DNA of 64,000 nucleotides from the NCBI RefSeq assembly GCF_033568475.1, contig NC_133121.1:27325374-27389373 (forward strand), given 5' to 3'. Shown here piece by piece: positions 25,201-37,400 of this stretch. Position 1 is the first letter of the stretch. Each line of letters opens with the position of its first letter. The position numbers were made by a program, and so were the translations under genes. Source of the stretch: Henckelia pumila. Its lineage: Eukaryota; Streptophyta; Magnoliopsida; Lamiales; Gesneriaceae. A model generated the notes under the pieces. That model saw nothing but the letters and a program-made list of their open reading frames with translations. It did not search any database and had not been told where the DNA came from.

Positions 25201-28198
25201 CTTTGCCTGTTGAGCCATTATCTGTTGTAGTATCCATCTCTTCACCTTTGGGGAGAGGTATCGTATCTATGAAATCAGTCAAGAATTGTATACTACAGTA
25301 TGAAGGTAATATGATTGAGATAGACTGTATTGTGCTTGGTTTGTCAGACTTTTATTGTATTATTGGCATAGACATGTTAACCAAGTACAAGGCCACAATT
25401 GATTGTTTTCAGAAGATTGTGAGATTCAAACCAGAGATGGCGGGAGAATGGAAATTCTATGGTAAGTTTTCCAGATCACGACTTCCTTTGATATATGTAT
25501 TGTCTATGACTTGATTATTGCAGAAAGGAGAAGATGGATTCCTTATTTATTCCATATATGTGTTGAAAACTAGCCTGAAATTGGCTGACTTGCCAGTAGT
25601 TAGTGAGTTTGCTGATGTCTTCCCAGATGAAATTCCGGGATTGCCTCCGACTCGAGAGGTAGATTTCAGTATCGAATTGATGTCAGGTACACAACCGATT
25701 TCAAAAGCTCCTTATAGAATGACACCAGTGGAATTGAAAGAATTGAAAGAATAGCTGGAGGATCTTTTGGCTAAAGGGTACATTAGACCAAACGTTTCTC
25801 CTTGGCGCGTACCGGTACTGTTTGTATGAAAGAAGGACGGATCAACGAGACTTTGCATCGACTACCGACAACTGAATAAAGCAACGGTAAAGAATCGTTA
25901 TCCTTTGCCTAGAATAGACGATTTATTTGATCATTTGCAGGGTTTTTCTGTGTATTTCAAGATTTATCTGAGGTCTGGATATCATCAGTTGAGAGTACGA
26001 GATGAGGATATATCAAAAACTTCTTCCAAAACGAGGTATGTTACTATGAATTCATTGTTATGCCTTTTGGATTGACCAATGCTCCCGCAGTCTTTATGCG
26101 TCTGATGAATAGGATATTTCAGAAGTATCTTGATGATTTCGTTATTATCTTTATTGATGATATTCTGATATATTCAAAGAACATGTGTGAACATGCTGAG
26201 CATTTGAGAACTGTTTTGAAAACTTTCAGAGCAGAGAAATTGTTTGCCAAGCTGTCGAAATGTGAATTCTGGCTAGATAGAGTTGTCTTTCTTGGGCATA
26301 TCATTTCAAGAGATGACATTTATATTGATCCAAGTAAAGTCAAAGCAGTGATAAACTGTCCTAGACCTACATCTGTACCGGAAATACGGAGTTTTATGGG
26401 CTTAGTTGGCTATTATCGCAGATTCATTAAATATTTTTTTAGCATTGCGAAGCCTATTACTCAGCTTACTCAGAAGAATGCACCGTATGTCTGGACTGAA
26501 GCGTGTGAGGCTAGTTTTATTGAGTTGAAGAAGAGGTTGACGAGTGCACCAGTCTTGACGATTCCTTCAAGTACTGGTGATTTCACTGTATATTGTGATC
26601 CTTCTCACAGGGGATTGGGATGCGTAGATTCCCTAAGTAGAAAGTTATTCTCTTTATCCTTATCTACTATAGGTGTATCTAGTTTGGTAGATGATTGTTG
26701 TAGTTCTGGATTTGTATTTGAGACAGATATACAGTCTATTCGAGTTTGTGCTATTTGAGCCGAGCCAGAACTGTTGATTCGAATCAAAGAAGCTCAAAAA
26801 TTAGATTTGAGTATTCAGAAATCGATTGAGATGATCAAATTAGGGCATCGTTCCAAATATCAGGTCAGTGCTGATGATGTATTATACGTGAATAATAGAA
26901 TTGTTGTTCTAGATGTTTCTGATTTGAGACAGGAGATATTGAAAGAAGCACACAACAGTAGATTCAGTATACATCCTGGTGGCAGAAAAATGTACAATGA
27001 CTTGAAGAATCAGTATTGCTGAAAACAGATGAAGTCTGATGTCATCGATTATGTGTCTCATTGTCTGAATTGACAACAAGTGAAAGCCGAGAGAAAGAAA
27101 CCTGGTGGTTTACTGCACAGTTTATCTATTCCTGAATGCAAGTGGGATCATATTTCCATGGATTTTGTTACGAAGCTACCACGTTCATCCAGAGGTTGCG
27201 ATGCCATTTGGGTGATTATTGACAGATTGACGAAATCTGCATGTTTCATTCCATACAAGATGATGTATCGACATGATCAGATGGCAGATATTTACGTTAG
27301 AGAAGTGGTAAGATTGCACGGTGTGCCTAAATCTATTGTTTCAGATCGAGACCTTAGATTTACATCGCATTTTTGGCACAGTTTGCAGCAAGCTTTAGGT
27401 ACTCGGTTGCATTTGAGTACTGCTTATAATCCTCAGACAGATGGATAGTCAGAATGGACTATCCACACTCTTGAGGATATGCTTAGAGTTGTAGTGTTAG
27501 ATTTTAATACTAGTTGGCAAGATTCATTACCACTTGTGGAGTTCTCGTACAATAACAGTTATCAGACGAGTATCGAGATGGCTCCATTTAAAGATTTGTA
27601 TGGAAAGAAGTGCATATCTCTTCTTTATTGGGATGATATCTCAGAGGCACCTGATATTGGGCTAGATATGATCAGAGAAATGACTGAGAAATTGAAACTC
27701 ATTCATAAGCAAATGAAGATGACTCAAGACCGACAAGCGAAGTATGCTAATGTTAGACGTCGACCTTTGTGTTTTGAACAGGGGTACATAGTATTCTTGA
27801 AGATTTCTTCTTTCAGAGGCACAGTTAGATTTGGTAAGAGAGGAAAATTGTCTCCAAGATTTATCGGTCCATATGAAATCCTTGAGAAGATAGGCGATCT
27901 TGCCTATTGACTTGCTTTGCCTCCATCTCTCTCTAGTATACATGACGTGTTTCATGTATCTATGTTGAGGAAGTATCAACCTGATGCATCTCATATTCTC
28001 CAGTCTGACGAAGCAGAACTTAATGAGACTCCGAGCTACTTTGAGCAGTCTATTCAGATTCTTGATCAGAAAGTAAAGCAACTCAGAAACAAGATGATAC
28101 AGTTAGTCAAAGTTCAGTGGACTCGACATAGAATTGAAGAAGCGACATGGGAGACTGAAGAGGACATGAGACAGAGATTTCCAGAGCTATTTCACTGA
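22222..28198 (+). pseudogene. Element B gag-pol, split by insertion J and internally deleted
   Basis: A second, more distant Del/Tekay-like polyprotein. Gag (about 22222-22670) has a Retrotrans_gag-like domain. The first part of the zinc knuckle ends at 22989, and the knuckle and linker resume at 24864. Protease DTGA lies near 25150, followed at once by a stop. RT runs about 25590-26300 with an intact FIDDILIYS box. RNase H is mostly lost: its start (about 26590) is fused directly to the post-RNase H segment (DSLSRK). The integrase finger and core lie at about 26930-27620 and the chromodomain-like tail (EEATWE, PELFH) ends at 28196. There is a frameshift near 26040 and stops at about 25162, 25512, 25755, 27020, 27072 and 27446-27448. 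It is non-functional, and no 5' LTR is present. Confidence 0.9.
22990..24858 (+). mobile_element. Insertion J: solo-LTR-like element inside the gag of B
   Basis: An 1869-bp segment starting TGTAAGAGTAGG and ending TTTTCCAACA. It is flanked by ACAAG on both sides (22985-22989 and 24859-24863). It splits the zinc-knuckle codons of the gag of B exactly, and removing it with one ACAAG restores the reading through that motif. TG...CA ends, the 5-bp duplication and the lack of coding capacity fit a solo LTR. The CCAACA end suggests a Copia family, but this is inference. It is unrelated to the Del/Tekay LTRs elsewhere in the window. Orientation is uncertain. Confidence 0.82.
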
Positions 28199-28264
28199 TG
28201 TGAGTCTTATTCTTATTCAATAATTCCATTATTTTCTTATCTTATATGTACACAGATTGCATGT

Positions 28265-28302
28265 GATTTCGAGGACGAAATCATATCTTAGAGAGGGAGA
28301 AC
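28265..28302 (+). promoter_or_regulatory. Element B pre-PPT palindrome and polypurine tract
   Basis: The palindrome GATTTCGAGGACGAAATC (28265-28282) is followed by AGAGAGGGAGAAC ahead of the LTR start TGTAAGGC at 28303. The palindrome matches that of A and G although the LTR of B is unrelated in sequence. Confidence 0.88.
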
Positions 28303-30206
28303 TGTAAGGCCCGAAATTATTTGATTTAATCCGAGATTAATTAATTTTAATTTGAGGATATTTAATTTGAGAATTTTTAGAGTTTAGATTTAAATTCGAA
28401 TATTCTTAAATTATTTAGGATTGAAATTGAATTAAAAAGAGGGCTAAGGATTATTTTGCAATTAAGGAAAAAATTATGGGCTAAAATGCAAATATGGGCT
28501 TTGAGTGGAGGACACATGGATTGCATATGTGTATTCACGTGTAAATGCATGTACTTGCATCATATTTCAGATTAATCAGCAGCATCAATCGAGAATCTCA
28601 TTTTCTTCAATTCATTTCATCCTTCAAGATTTGATATCTTTTGATCCGGCCATCCGATTTCAGAACCGAGCATAGTTCTGCGATCCTCACCTCGAGAGTT
28701 TCGATTTGGTGTAAGTATTATCTTGTTCTATCTGGTTTCGAAATTATGGTTGTTGGAGGATTCAGAATTCGATTATATATTTGTGTTTTTGAGTTGATAT
28801 GTATTAACGTATCGAAACCGGATCGAAGATTTGATGCCGTTCTTATGATTTTCCAGCATATAGTCGACTCTTGTACTTCTGATATGATGATATATTGCTG
28901 ATATCTTGATCATTTGTTGGTGTTATAGATGAGATATGATTGATAGAATTGATATATTTCCGTTTCGGTTACCGATTTTGTACCATTACGTCGTCGATTT
29001 TGGAATTGCTACACTTTTGAGTCTTGTTGATTGAGATGAACATGATATGAGTTCATTAGTGATATTTTTAGCTTATTATCACTTCATTTCAGATTGTAGT
29101 GAAGTTTGACGACTCGATATTTTAGCCTTTGAACCGGGAAAGATTGGAGCAAGGTTTGAAGTTGTCTTCTTGAAAATTGAATGATGAATTTGAATAGATT
29201 TTGATATGAGTTTTTTGATATTGATTGTTCAGATTTGAAGCACTCAAGAACAAGAACGAAAGGTATAAGAAGACTTTGATCTAAATGGGATTTGAAACTT
29301 GAGAATGATGTTTCTTGAGTATCCCAGAAAAATCACATACTTGCGTAGATATATGTTTTTTTATTGAGAATATGAATTGTTAATCCATATCAGGTAATGG
29401 ATATTTGATTTATGTTGTTTACCTTTGATTTTGTTTCAGATACGAACAATGAAATTCGGATATATCCAAGTCAATATCGGATACGAATCTTGAATACCAA
29501 GATCGGATACGAATCTTGATGCTGAGTTCGGATACGAATCTCGATTAACGAGTTCGTTTATAAATTTTGATTTTTCTTTACTTTATATCTTGAGTTGATA
29601 TATAATTGATATTGCATGTTTAACATGTTTATGTCGCTTATACTGAGAAATATGTTTCTCACCGGAGTTTCAGGCTGTTGTTTTGTTTTGTATGTGTGCA
29701 TGACAACAGATGGGGCAGGAGCTAGTCAGAGACAACACGGGTAGCTCAAGACGCGTGGTGACTCGAGTGTTTAGCACAAGTTGTATGTTCCATAGTATTA
29801 ACAAGCATGTTAGAAGACAAGTATATATTATGGTTTGAAGAATATGTTGAACATCTTGTTTAGTTTATATCTTTTGGTACACTTTAATCTACTAGTTGGA
29901 TGCAGTTAATGCTTGTGAGTATGTTTGGAACTTGAGTTGTATGTCAATGCATGTTTTGGACTTGACATAACATGTTTTAGAAAGGAGTTTACAAATCAGA
30001 GTTGAGCTGCAAACCAGGGAATTTTTCTGCCCAGGGCAGCGCTCGAACTGAATTTTATTGCAGCTCGAGTGCAGCCCCAACCATTCCAACCCGAGGGTTG
30101 GGTATTATGGGGCGCCCGAGCGCACCCCTTCCCGAAACAGAAAAAAAACTCTTGTTTGATTAAACTTGAATCAAGTTATGTTCATTCATTAATTGCCCTA
30201 AGATTT
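28303..30206 (+). repeat. Element B 3' LTR, right end truncated
   Basis: Starts TGTAAGGCCCGAAATTA directly after the PPT and runs for about 1.9 kb to the junction with a pararetrovirus fragment. No matching 5' copy or CA terminus was found, so the right boundary is approximate. It holds a strong splice donor GTAAGTAT at 28711-28718 and three 26-bp-spaced copies of TCGGATACGAATCT (29477-29545). GC-rich motifs GAGGGTTGGGTATTATGGGG occur near 30092. Confidence 0.75.
29477..29545 (+). repeat. Three 26-bp-spaced repeats in the LTR of B
   Basis: TCGGATACGAATCT(T/C)GA occurs at about 29477, 29503 and 29529, a short tandem amplification in the LTR. Confidence 0.8.
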
Positions 30207-31215
30207 GATTAGCAACTCAAGTTCCCACAACCGTCCATTGATATTGTCCTTTTGGACAACTGAATGTTGTAAGTAATTGTGTTTGTGGATCTAGCTGTAT
30301 TTGCCAGAATCCTGATTTACAATCTAGACTGGAGAAATATTTCATTCCTCCTATGTAAAATAGTAAATCATTCTTATTTGGGACGTAATATCCATCCATA
30401 ATTGTTGCATTATTCATTTTTCGATAATCAATTACCATTGTTTTTTTGTCAGTATCTTTTTGCTGACATAAAAGGCTGGTGAAGAGAGTGGACTCTTACT
30501 TGGAATGATTATTCTGAGTTTGAGAAGTTCTTGGACCTCTTTTTCGAATTTTTTTACATCATCCATGTTGCATCTTCTTCGTGCTTCACGGATTGTAATA
30601 TTAGAGTCTTTAAGTTTTATTGAAGCAATAAATTGTTTTCTTTTCTTAATTTTGTCCTAAGGATTTTCAAAACAAATATCATGAAATTTTTTCATAAATG
30701 TTTCAGAATTAATTGTTAAAATATTCTCTATTTTTAATTCTATTGGATTTGTATTTCGTTTATGAATTTTTTTTGTAAATCCTTCATTCCCTACACGAAA
30801 TGTTGTTCGTATTTTGGGAATGTGAATCATTGATGAGCCTTTGTTTAAAGTTATGTGATCTTCAAATTATGTAAATGAAGAATATTGTCTTAAAAAATTA
30901 TTCCCTATTATAATATACATTCCCGATTCTATTTGGTATATAAATGGTATTAAAAATTTTGTTTCCTCAATTTCTATTTTTAATTTTTCTACTACTGTAT
31001 CAAGCATAATAATTAATTCATCTCCTATTCCAACTTTTAATCATTTATCGTATTTCTTCCAATAATGATTTGGGAGTATGTGTTTGCTTGCCAGACACAT
31101 ACTTGCTCTTGTATCAACATAAACATATATATGATATGGTTTATGTTCTTTAATTTTAATTTGAATTTTTATATAAATTCTATTTGGATTAGTCTTGTTT
31201 TTTATGTCCATTCTC
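30207..31215 (-). pseudogene. Endogenous plant pararetrovirus fragment: protease and reverse transcriptase start
   Basis: Read on the minus strand, this is a remnant of a Caulimoviridae-type polyprotein, old and non-functional. An aspartic-protease-like motif DTRAS (Gly replaced by Arg) lies near 31095-31120, and the N-terminal RT segment (VIDYRKMN, then CKSGFWQI) lies in 30217-30438. RT stops abruptly at the junction with the LTR of B, before the catalytic box. In-frame stops occur in the protease-RT linker, and a frameshift in an A-run lies just ahead of RT. No capsid, movement-protein or intergenic regulatory region is present nearby. The CKSGFWQI arrangement separates it from the gypsy elements, whose equivalent reads DLRSGYHQ. 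Confidence 0.82.
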
Positions 31216-32600
31216 TCACTCTTTTATATATATATATATGGGTATTTTGAGGATTTTTGGAAAAATTTTCTCTCTTCAGGGAGTGGAAAATAAGTTTTAT
31301 TTTAGTGGGGATTTATAAATGAATGAAAGTTAGGTTTAGAGATTTAATGGCAATTTGCCGAAACTTTTTCCCTTTATTCACGTTTTTATAGTTAGGATAA
31401 ATTAAGTATATATATATATATATTTAAATAATTTCAGTGAAAAATATATTTTTATTGTCAAATATATATTAATTTTTGTTCATCTATCATTGGTTTTAGA
31501 TTTTTTAAGAATTACTAGCTTCTCTTGCACGCGATGCATGCATATATATATAAAAAAATTTATGTTTTTAGAAGTCACAATGAATTAGATATTCAAAAGT
31601 TAAGAGTGATAACTAATTCACTATCTAATCTATAAATTTATAAACACAAACAAAAATAGCAAAATATCATTTTGGTAAACAAAATAAAAATCTAATGGCT
31701 AAAAAAAAATATATCATATAAAATGACTAATTTGTCTAAAAAATTTGGTTTTGTAGAAAATTAAATTTGGATAAAATCGTAATTTTATCTCAAATTTCAC
31801 CAATTAATTGATATTTAGTTAGTTTAAGGCTCTCTAATATAATAATATAGTAAGATGTAGAAAATATTCATGTCACTAATCTAAACAATATACAATTTAA
31901 AGTCAAAATAGAAAATTCACAATGAAAAGTTTTGCAATTCTATTCACATGCTGACTGCACTTTTATAGCTTCTAGTAAAATAATAGATTAAATATATATT
32001 TTCTTTTAACATTTTCATGCAATTATCTAAACAGCACAAAAATTAACAGCAAGTAGAAAAAATCACATTGAAAAACTTTATTATTTTATTCACGTTTCGT
32101 AAAATAATAGATTAAATAAATATAATCATTTAATATTTTTAGTTAAAATTTTTTATTATAAAAGTGGATAGATTAAACCAATTAAATTTTTTGTTTAATA
32201 ATTTCAAAAAATAAATGCATCAATTAAATAAATAAACACATTAACTTCGATAAATTCAATATCCCAAATTTTTACAATGCAAAAACTGTGTCAACTATTC
32301 ATACATTTATAATAAAAATAGATAACATTAGTGGCAAAAAAACATCTCATAAAAGCAAACTTTTGAATGGAATTGAAAATAATTTTATGTAGTATTTGAA
32401 ATCTCTAAAAATTGTTATGATTTGTTAAGAAAAAAATCATAATCACTTATTTCTAGATACACCAACATTAGAATCATTCTACCACGTAGTAATATATATA
32501 ATTTAACAACTTTTGTTTTGTTTTGTTTTTGTAAATAACGATAGAATCCGACTATCGTCGGTGCGGACTGGATTTGTATGATAATCAAAGTTCATTAGTA
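31216..32600. other. AT-rich intergenic DNA, nothing recognised
   Basis: Very AT-rich, with short (TA)n runs near 31227-31238 and 31408-31422. No coding sequence, RNA gene or bounded repeat was recognised. Confidence 0.6.
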
Positions 32601-32639
32601 TTGTTACATCGGTAGCATGTCCTTATATTACACCCCTTC

Positions 32640-33480
32640 TTCCATCCTCCATGTATCACTACTGTAACATGTTACTCAATTCTCCGGCTTGCGACTTAAT
32701 TCCCAACAAAACACGGTTGTAAAATATAGAGCAGGATCATCCATCTCTTACCTTTTCATTCTTTTGAACATTGCTCAAGGGAATATGGTACCAGAGAATA
32801 AATTTTGATGCTGCGCGCGGTTACAAGTTCTGTCATTGATTCGATCAACTCAAGCTTCGATTTTGTTTTTCATCTTCCATCTCTATGGGAACGGAAATTC
32901 AGGTGCTTCCACCTCATCTCATGACAAATCCACAGTGCGCCGATGATCCTTGGAGTCCATAATTTCTACATCTCTGATAGTCCTGGCTTGGTTCGAGCTT
33001 CACGGCAATTAAAAGGAGAAAACTATGCCTCTTTCTAGCAAAGATAATCAAGCCTTGCACGAAGAACAAGACAATGAATAATCAATCTGATCAGTAGTTA
33101 TATAGAGTCAAAAGGAGAACCAAATTAAGTGCATCATCAAAGCTAGGTTTCATCACAATATTATTGAAATTTCCTTGACATACGAGCAGCGGTTATGAAT
33201 CCATAAATGCTAAGTTCAGAAGTCAAACAACGTGATAAAAACGCTAGGCAATGATGGGAAAAAGAAAGCACGACGGCGAGGCAGAAGACCAAAAAATTTA
33301 TGAATGAAATCGAAGTACAACCGTCACAATGAGACTTGGGTATGAGGAAAATGTGAGTCCGCGCTTCTGACATGTTCATTTGAACCTTTACGATGTCATC
33401 TTTGTGTTCCATGCCTGCATTAATTTTTCTACATACAACAGTTATACTAGACAAGTAAGATAACAAAAATAAATTAAATG
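32640..33480 (-). other. 3' flank of the vanished third NLR copy
   Basis: The segment near 32640-32715 (CATCCTCCATGTATCACTAC onward) matches 14905-14990 downstream of NLR1. The stretch 33300-33430 (GAAATCGAAGTACAACCGTC onward) matches the 3'UTR regions of NLR1 (15710-15825) and NLR2 (34275-34385). It includes the acceptor of the 3'UTR intron. It is non-coding and shows that the duplication unit included about 1 kb of downstream DNA. Confidence 0.7.
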
Positions 33481-33496
33481 AGAACTTTGCTTACTG

Positions 33497-33912
33497 TCGG
33501 GGAGCAATGCAGAGCTTGAATTGATTTCTTACGGAAGTTTCTATTCCTCACTTCAATTTTTCGGCCTACTAAGGTAGTGGTTGCAACCTTTGTGAAGAGA
33601 ATCTCCATAATCACTTATTTTTAGATGTCGCAAGCACTACCTAAATTATGTTGGCAGAATTTGACGCGGATTTGCTCACACGTTTCATATCCAATTTCTG
33701 GAGGCTATCAACTAGACCAGTTGGAATTGCTTCAAGCCTCTGGCAGTTCCCAAGTCTGAGAGTTCTAAGCCTTGGGAAATGACGACCTTAAGTGACCCAA
33801 ACAACTAAAATTTGATTGTTCAACGTTTATGATTTCGAGATGATGAAACAACCTTAAGCTGCCTCCCAGCCCTTCCCTCGAAGGCATTATCTTTCAATTT
33901 GAGTACCTCAAG
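33497..33912 (-). pseudogene. NLR3 remnant: broken C-terminal LRR end of a third CNL
   Basis: On the minus strand this matches roughly the last 125 codons of NLR1 and NLR2, including the 'LGLRNCxRLEAIPTGLV' region and the terminal codons before the 3'UTR intron donor. A foreign stretch of about 85 bp interrupts it near 33565-33650, there are several small indels, and homology stops abruptly at 33912. No CC or NB-ARC sequence lies upstream on this strand before NLR2 begins. It is a truncated copy from the tandem duplication. Confidence 0.85.
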
Positions 33913-34377
33913 ATTATACTGATCTTTCTACATTAATTGAAATATCAGATATGTAATCGCACCTAAATTCCTAAATTCAGATCAAATATATTAAAACTTA
34001 TCATATTTAATGCTTAATCTTAATGATTGGAAGATTGCAGAAGAATAGTTATATAGAGCCAAAAAAAGGGGGGAAAAACTCGGAAACGAAGATCTTCGAA
34101 GTTGCAATCACAATCATTGAATGCCCTTGACAACAGTCCTACTAGCTGAAACGAGACGATCAGCAGTTTGGAATCCATAAATGAAAGGTTCAGAAGTAGT
34201 ACAACGTGATACATATGAGCGCCAAAAGGTGGAAACATTACATGGCAAGACGTAACACAAAAAAATTACAAATGAAATCACATATCACAACAAGAAGATA
34301 TCAGAATGCGGAGAATGTGACTCAGCGCTTCTAGCACATCTGTTTAAACCTTTACGGCATTATCTTTGCGTTCATGC

Positions 34378-34455
34378 CTGCATTTATTATCATAAAGACA
34401 AATATCACACTAGACAAGGAATGATAAAAACAAATTAAATGAAAATTTTACTTAC
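34378..34455 (-). other. NLR2 predicted 3'UTR intron
   Basis: The donor AGATA/GTAAGTAAAA lies 37 nt after the stop codon, with acceptor TAAATGCAG/GCATGAAC. The 78-bp predicted intron is at the same place as in NLR1. Confidence 0.7.
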
Positions 34456-34492
34456 TATCTTGGAAGCACGTCTGAGAGTAATAAATTGGAGA

Positions 34493-37400
34493 TCATTCGT
34501 CCCCCGGAGCAATGTAGAGCTTGAATTGATTTCTTTTGGAAGTTTCTGTTCCTTGCTTCAATTTTTTGGCCTCAATTTTTCTAGCTGAATCTGATGCCGA
34601 TTTGTTGACACGTTTCAAATCCAATTTCTGGAGGCTATCAGCTAGGCCAATTGGAATTGCTTCAAGCCTCTCACAGTTCCGTAGTACAAGACATCTAAGC
34701 CTCGGAAAATGATGTCCTGCTGCAACCCAAACAACTAAATTGGTTCGTTCAACTTGTAGGATTTCAAGATGACGAAAACCCCCTTCAGCTGCCTCCCAGC
34801 AACTTCCCTCGAAGGCATTATCTTTCAACTTGAGTACCTCAAGAGTATCCAACATCCCCAACGTTGCCATGTGAGACCAATCCAAAAAAGTGGCAGATAA
34901 TGTGATGCTCCTCAACTTCGGTGGGAACTTGTATGGTTGTGGGAGGGAAGTTAATCGGCCTTCAGATGGTGGAAGAGGAAATGCATCATTCACTAACTTC
35001 AATTTATCAAGATTGCCTAACTTTTCCAAACCTTTGGCATCAAGAAGTGTGTCAATTCGACCACGAATACCCAATTTTTTTAAGCCCCGGGCCCGGTCAA
35101 AAAAATCTTCTGTGCAACTTTGGTGTGATATTGTACCCAGTGTTTGAAGCTTCTCTCCTTTAGTTTTTGATGACTTCAGTAGAGTGGTTGATGCATTTAT
35201 CTTTACATGTCTCAATTGAATCATCTTCCAAATGTCAGCTTTGATATCAAGTGTACGTGAAGTCGTATCAACTATCAAAGTTTGAATGTTCCAAAGCTTG
35301 GCAATAGAATCGGGAAGGACTTTGAAATTGCTCGACAAAACAAGGTATCTCAAATGAACGAGGTTCGTAAGGTCACTCGGAAATTTAGTAAATTTAAAAG
35401 ACTTGCCTTCTAAAACCCTAAGTAATTTGAATGCTGCAGGGATGGAAGATATGTTTTCAGGAAGCAGTGTGATATCTTCTTTAGAGAAACACAAAAATGA
35501 GCGTATACGTGGACCATAAGGTTTTGTCGAGATAAAGCTTACGACATTGGAATGAATGCAAAGACGACGAAATTTTACAACCTCTGAAACTGAAGGATCG
35601 AAAATTCCTCCACTTGACCTTTTCATTTCTTGAAAGAAGTTTTCTTTTGCATTTCCAGCTTCATTTTTGCAGAATTCACGCAGCATGTCATGAATGCGAC
35701 ATGTTCTAATTTTACCATCAGGGTTCACTTTATCTACCATTACCAGGTTTCTGCTGATAAGATCTTCTAAATAGTCTTGTGCAGTTTCCTCCAGGCTTAT
35801 CCCAGGTTTTTGCAGTATGAATCCCTCTGCGATCCACATAAGGGTCAATTTCCGAACAGGGATCTCAAAATCTTCAGGGAACATCCCCAAATACAGAAAG
35901 CAGGATCTTAAATAATAAGGCAATTTGTCGTAACTTAAAGCAATAATCTTTTCCATACGTTTGTCTTGATCTTCATTGAGATATGTACCCACGCTTTCTG
36001 ACACCTTTCTCCATGCATTTTTTTTTGCGCTCATGTCACCTGCGGCAGCTTTTTTTACGAGAGTCCCTCCAATCACAACTATAGCCAGCGGGAGGCGGCC
36101 ACATTGTTCAACTATAAGTTTTCCGAGCACTTCGAGCTCTGAAGGGCACTCAGGTTTCCCAAATACCTCTAATCGAAGCAGCAGCCAACTTTCTTCAGAA
36201 GTCAGGAGACGCAGCTTGTGGGGTTCTCGATCACGGTTAGCTTGCCAAGCAACTTCCTCGTTACGACTGGTAATCAAGATTTTACCCATGTTATTGGTTT
36301 TTGGGAAGGCATCCTGAAGCTCGGTCCATGCAGCAGCAGTCCACACATCATCCATAACAATGAAAAATTTTCCTCTCTCGAGATTTTCACGGAGGAGCTT
36401 TGCTATGTCCTCATCACTTTTACGATACATGTCATCTGTGATCTTCGTAAAGTTACTGAGAATGGATAGAAATACGTCCCTTTTCCTGAACTCTTGAGAG
36501 ACATAAACCCATATCCGAGTGGGGAATTCAAACTGGATTCTTTGGTCACGAAAGATCTTCCCTGCTAGTGTCGTTTTGCCAAGGCCTGGCATACCAATAA
36601 TTGAGATGACATCTAGTTCCTTAGATGCTTCAGTCAAATACTTGATTATAGTATTTGTCTCATCTTCCAACCCCACAATGTTTTCTTGCCTGACTGTAGG
36701 ATCCTGTGCAAAATTCAGAAACAAAGAAATAAAACCCCCATGACATCTAAATGCATAAACATAAAATGCTGCTATTTAGATGCATCACAACATCATACTT
36801 TGAATGTAAATCTACACGTTCCCAGAAGCGACATAATTGTTCAAAAGATTTTGTGACAACGTACGATCAATTTAACTTATCAGCCAAAGTGTTTATTCCA
36901 AAAAGAATATGGATGAATTAGAATTGAAACAAGTCAGAAAACCAGACTCGTAGAGGCAGCAGACACAACCGATCATTGTGAGAACAATTTCAGCTTGGGA
37001 GGTATAACAGGTGGAGAGTCAGATCGACAAGGAACCAACTAAGAGCAAAGCCTGGATCAGTACACTCCACTGACCTGCAGTTTCAAATGAGTGCCCAGCA
37101 TTCACTCTATGCTCGCACAATAGTTCGAATAGCAAAACAGCCCTCCATGCATTTGTAATATCACTTTCAAGAACCAAATTTCAACACTTAGAGACAGAGA
37201 CAAGTCCACTACTCCTCCACTCAATCCTTTCCAAATCTTTTCGGATTTGAGCCTCAACTTTTTTAATGATTTTCCGATATTTTCCTTCAATCAATTTGTG
37301 TTTCCAGGTAGAGATCTATATAAATATTGTACATGCCAAAACTAATATCGAATTGCCGAATAGGAATTTCATTTTATTACGTAACAGGATCAGAAATTTG

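Noticed and set aside
31065-31250. Hydrophobic 61-aa frame that could look like a membrane peptide
   Set aside because: It is the reverse strand of the pararetrovirus relic in AT-rich DNA.
36703-36724. Start of NLR2 at an in-frame ATG at 36724 without the CC exon
   Set aside because: The conserved splice acceptor at 36704-36705, the CC exon with EDVID and the matching NLR1 structure favour a two-exon gene.
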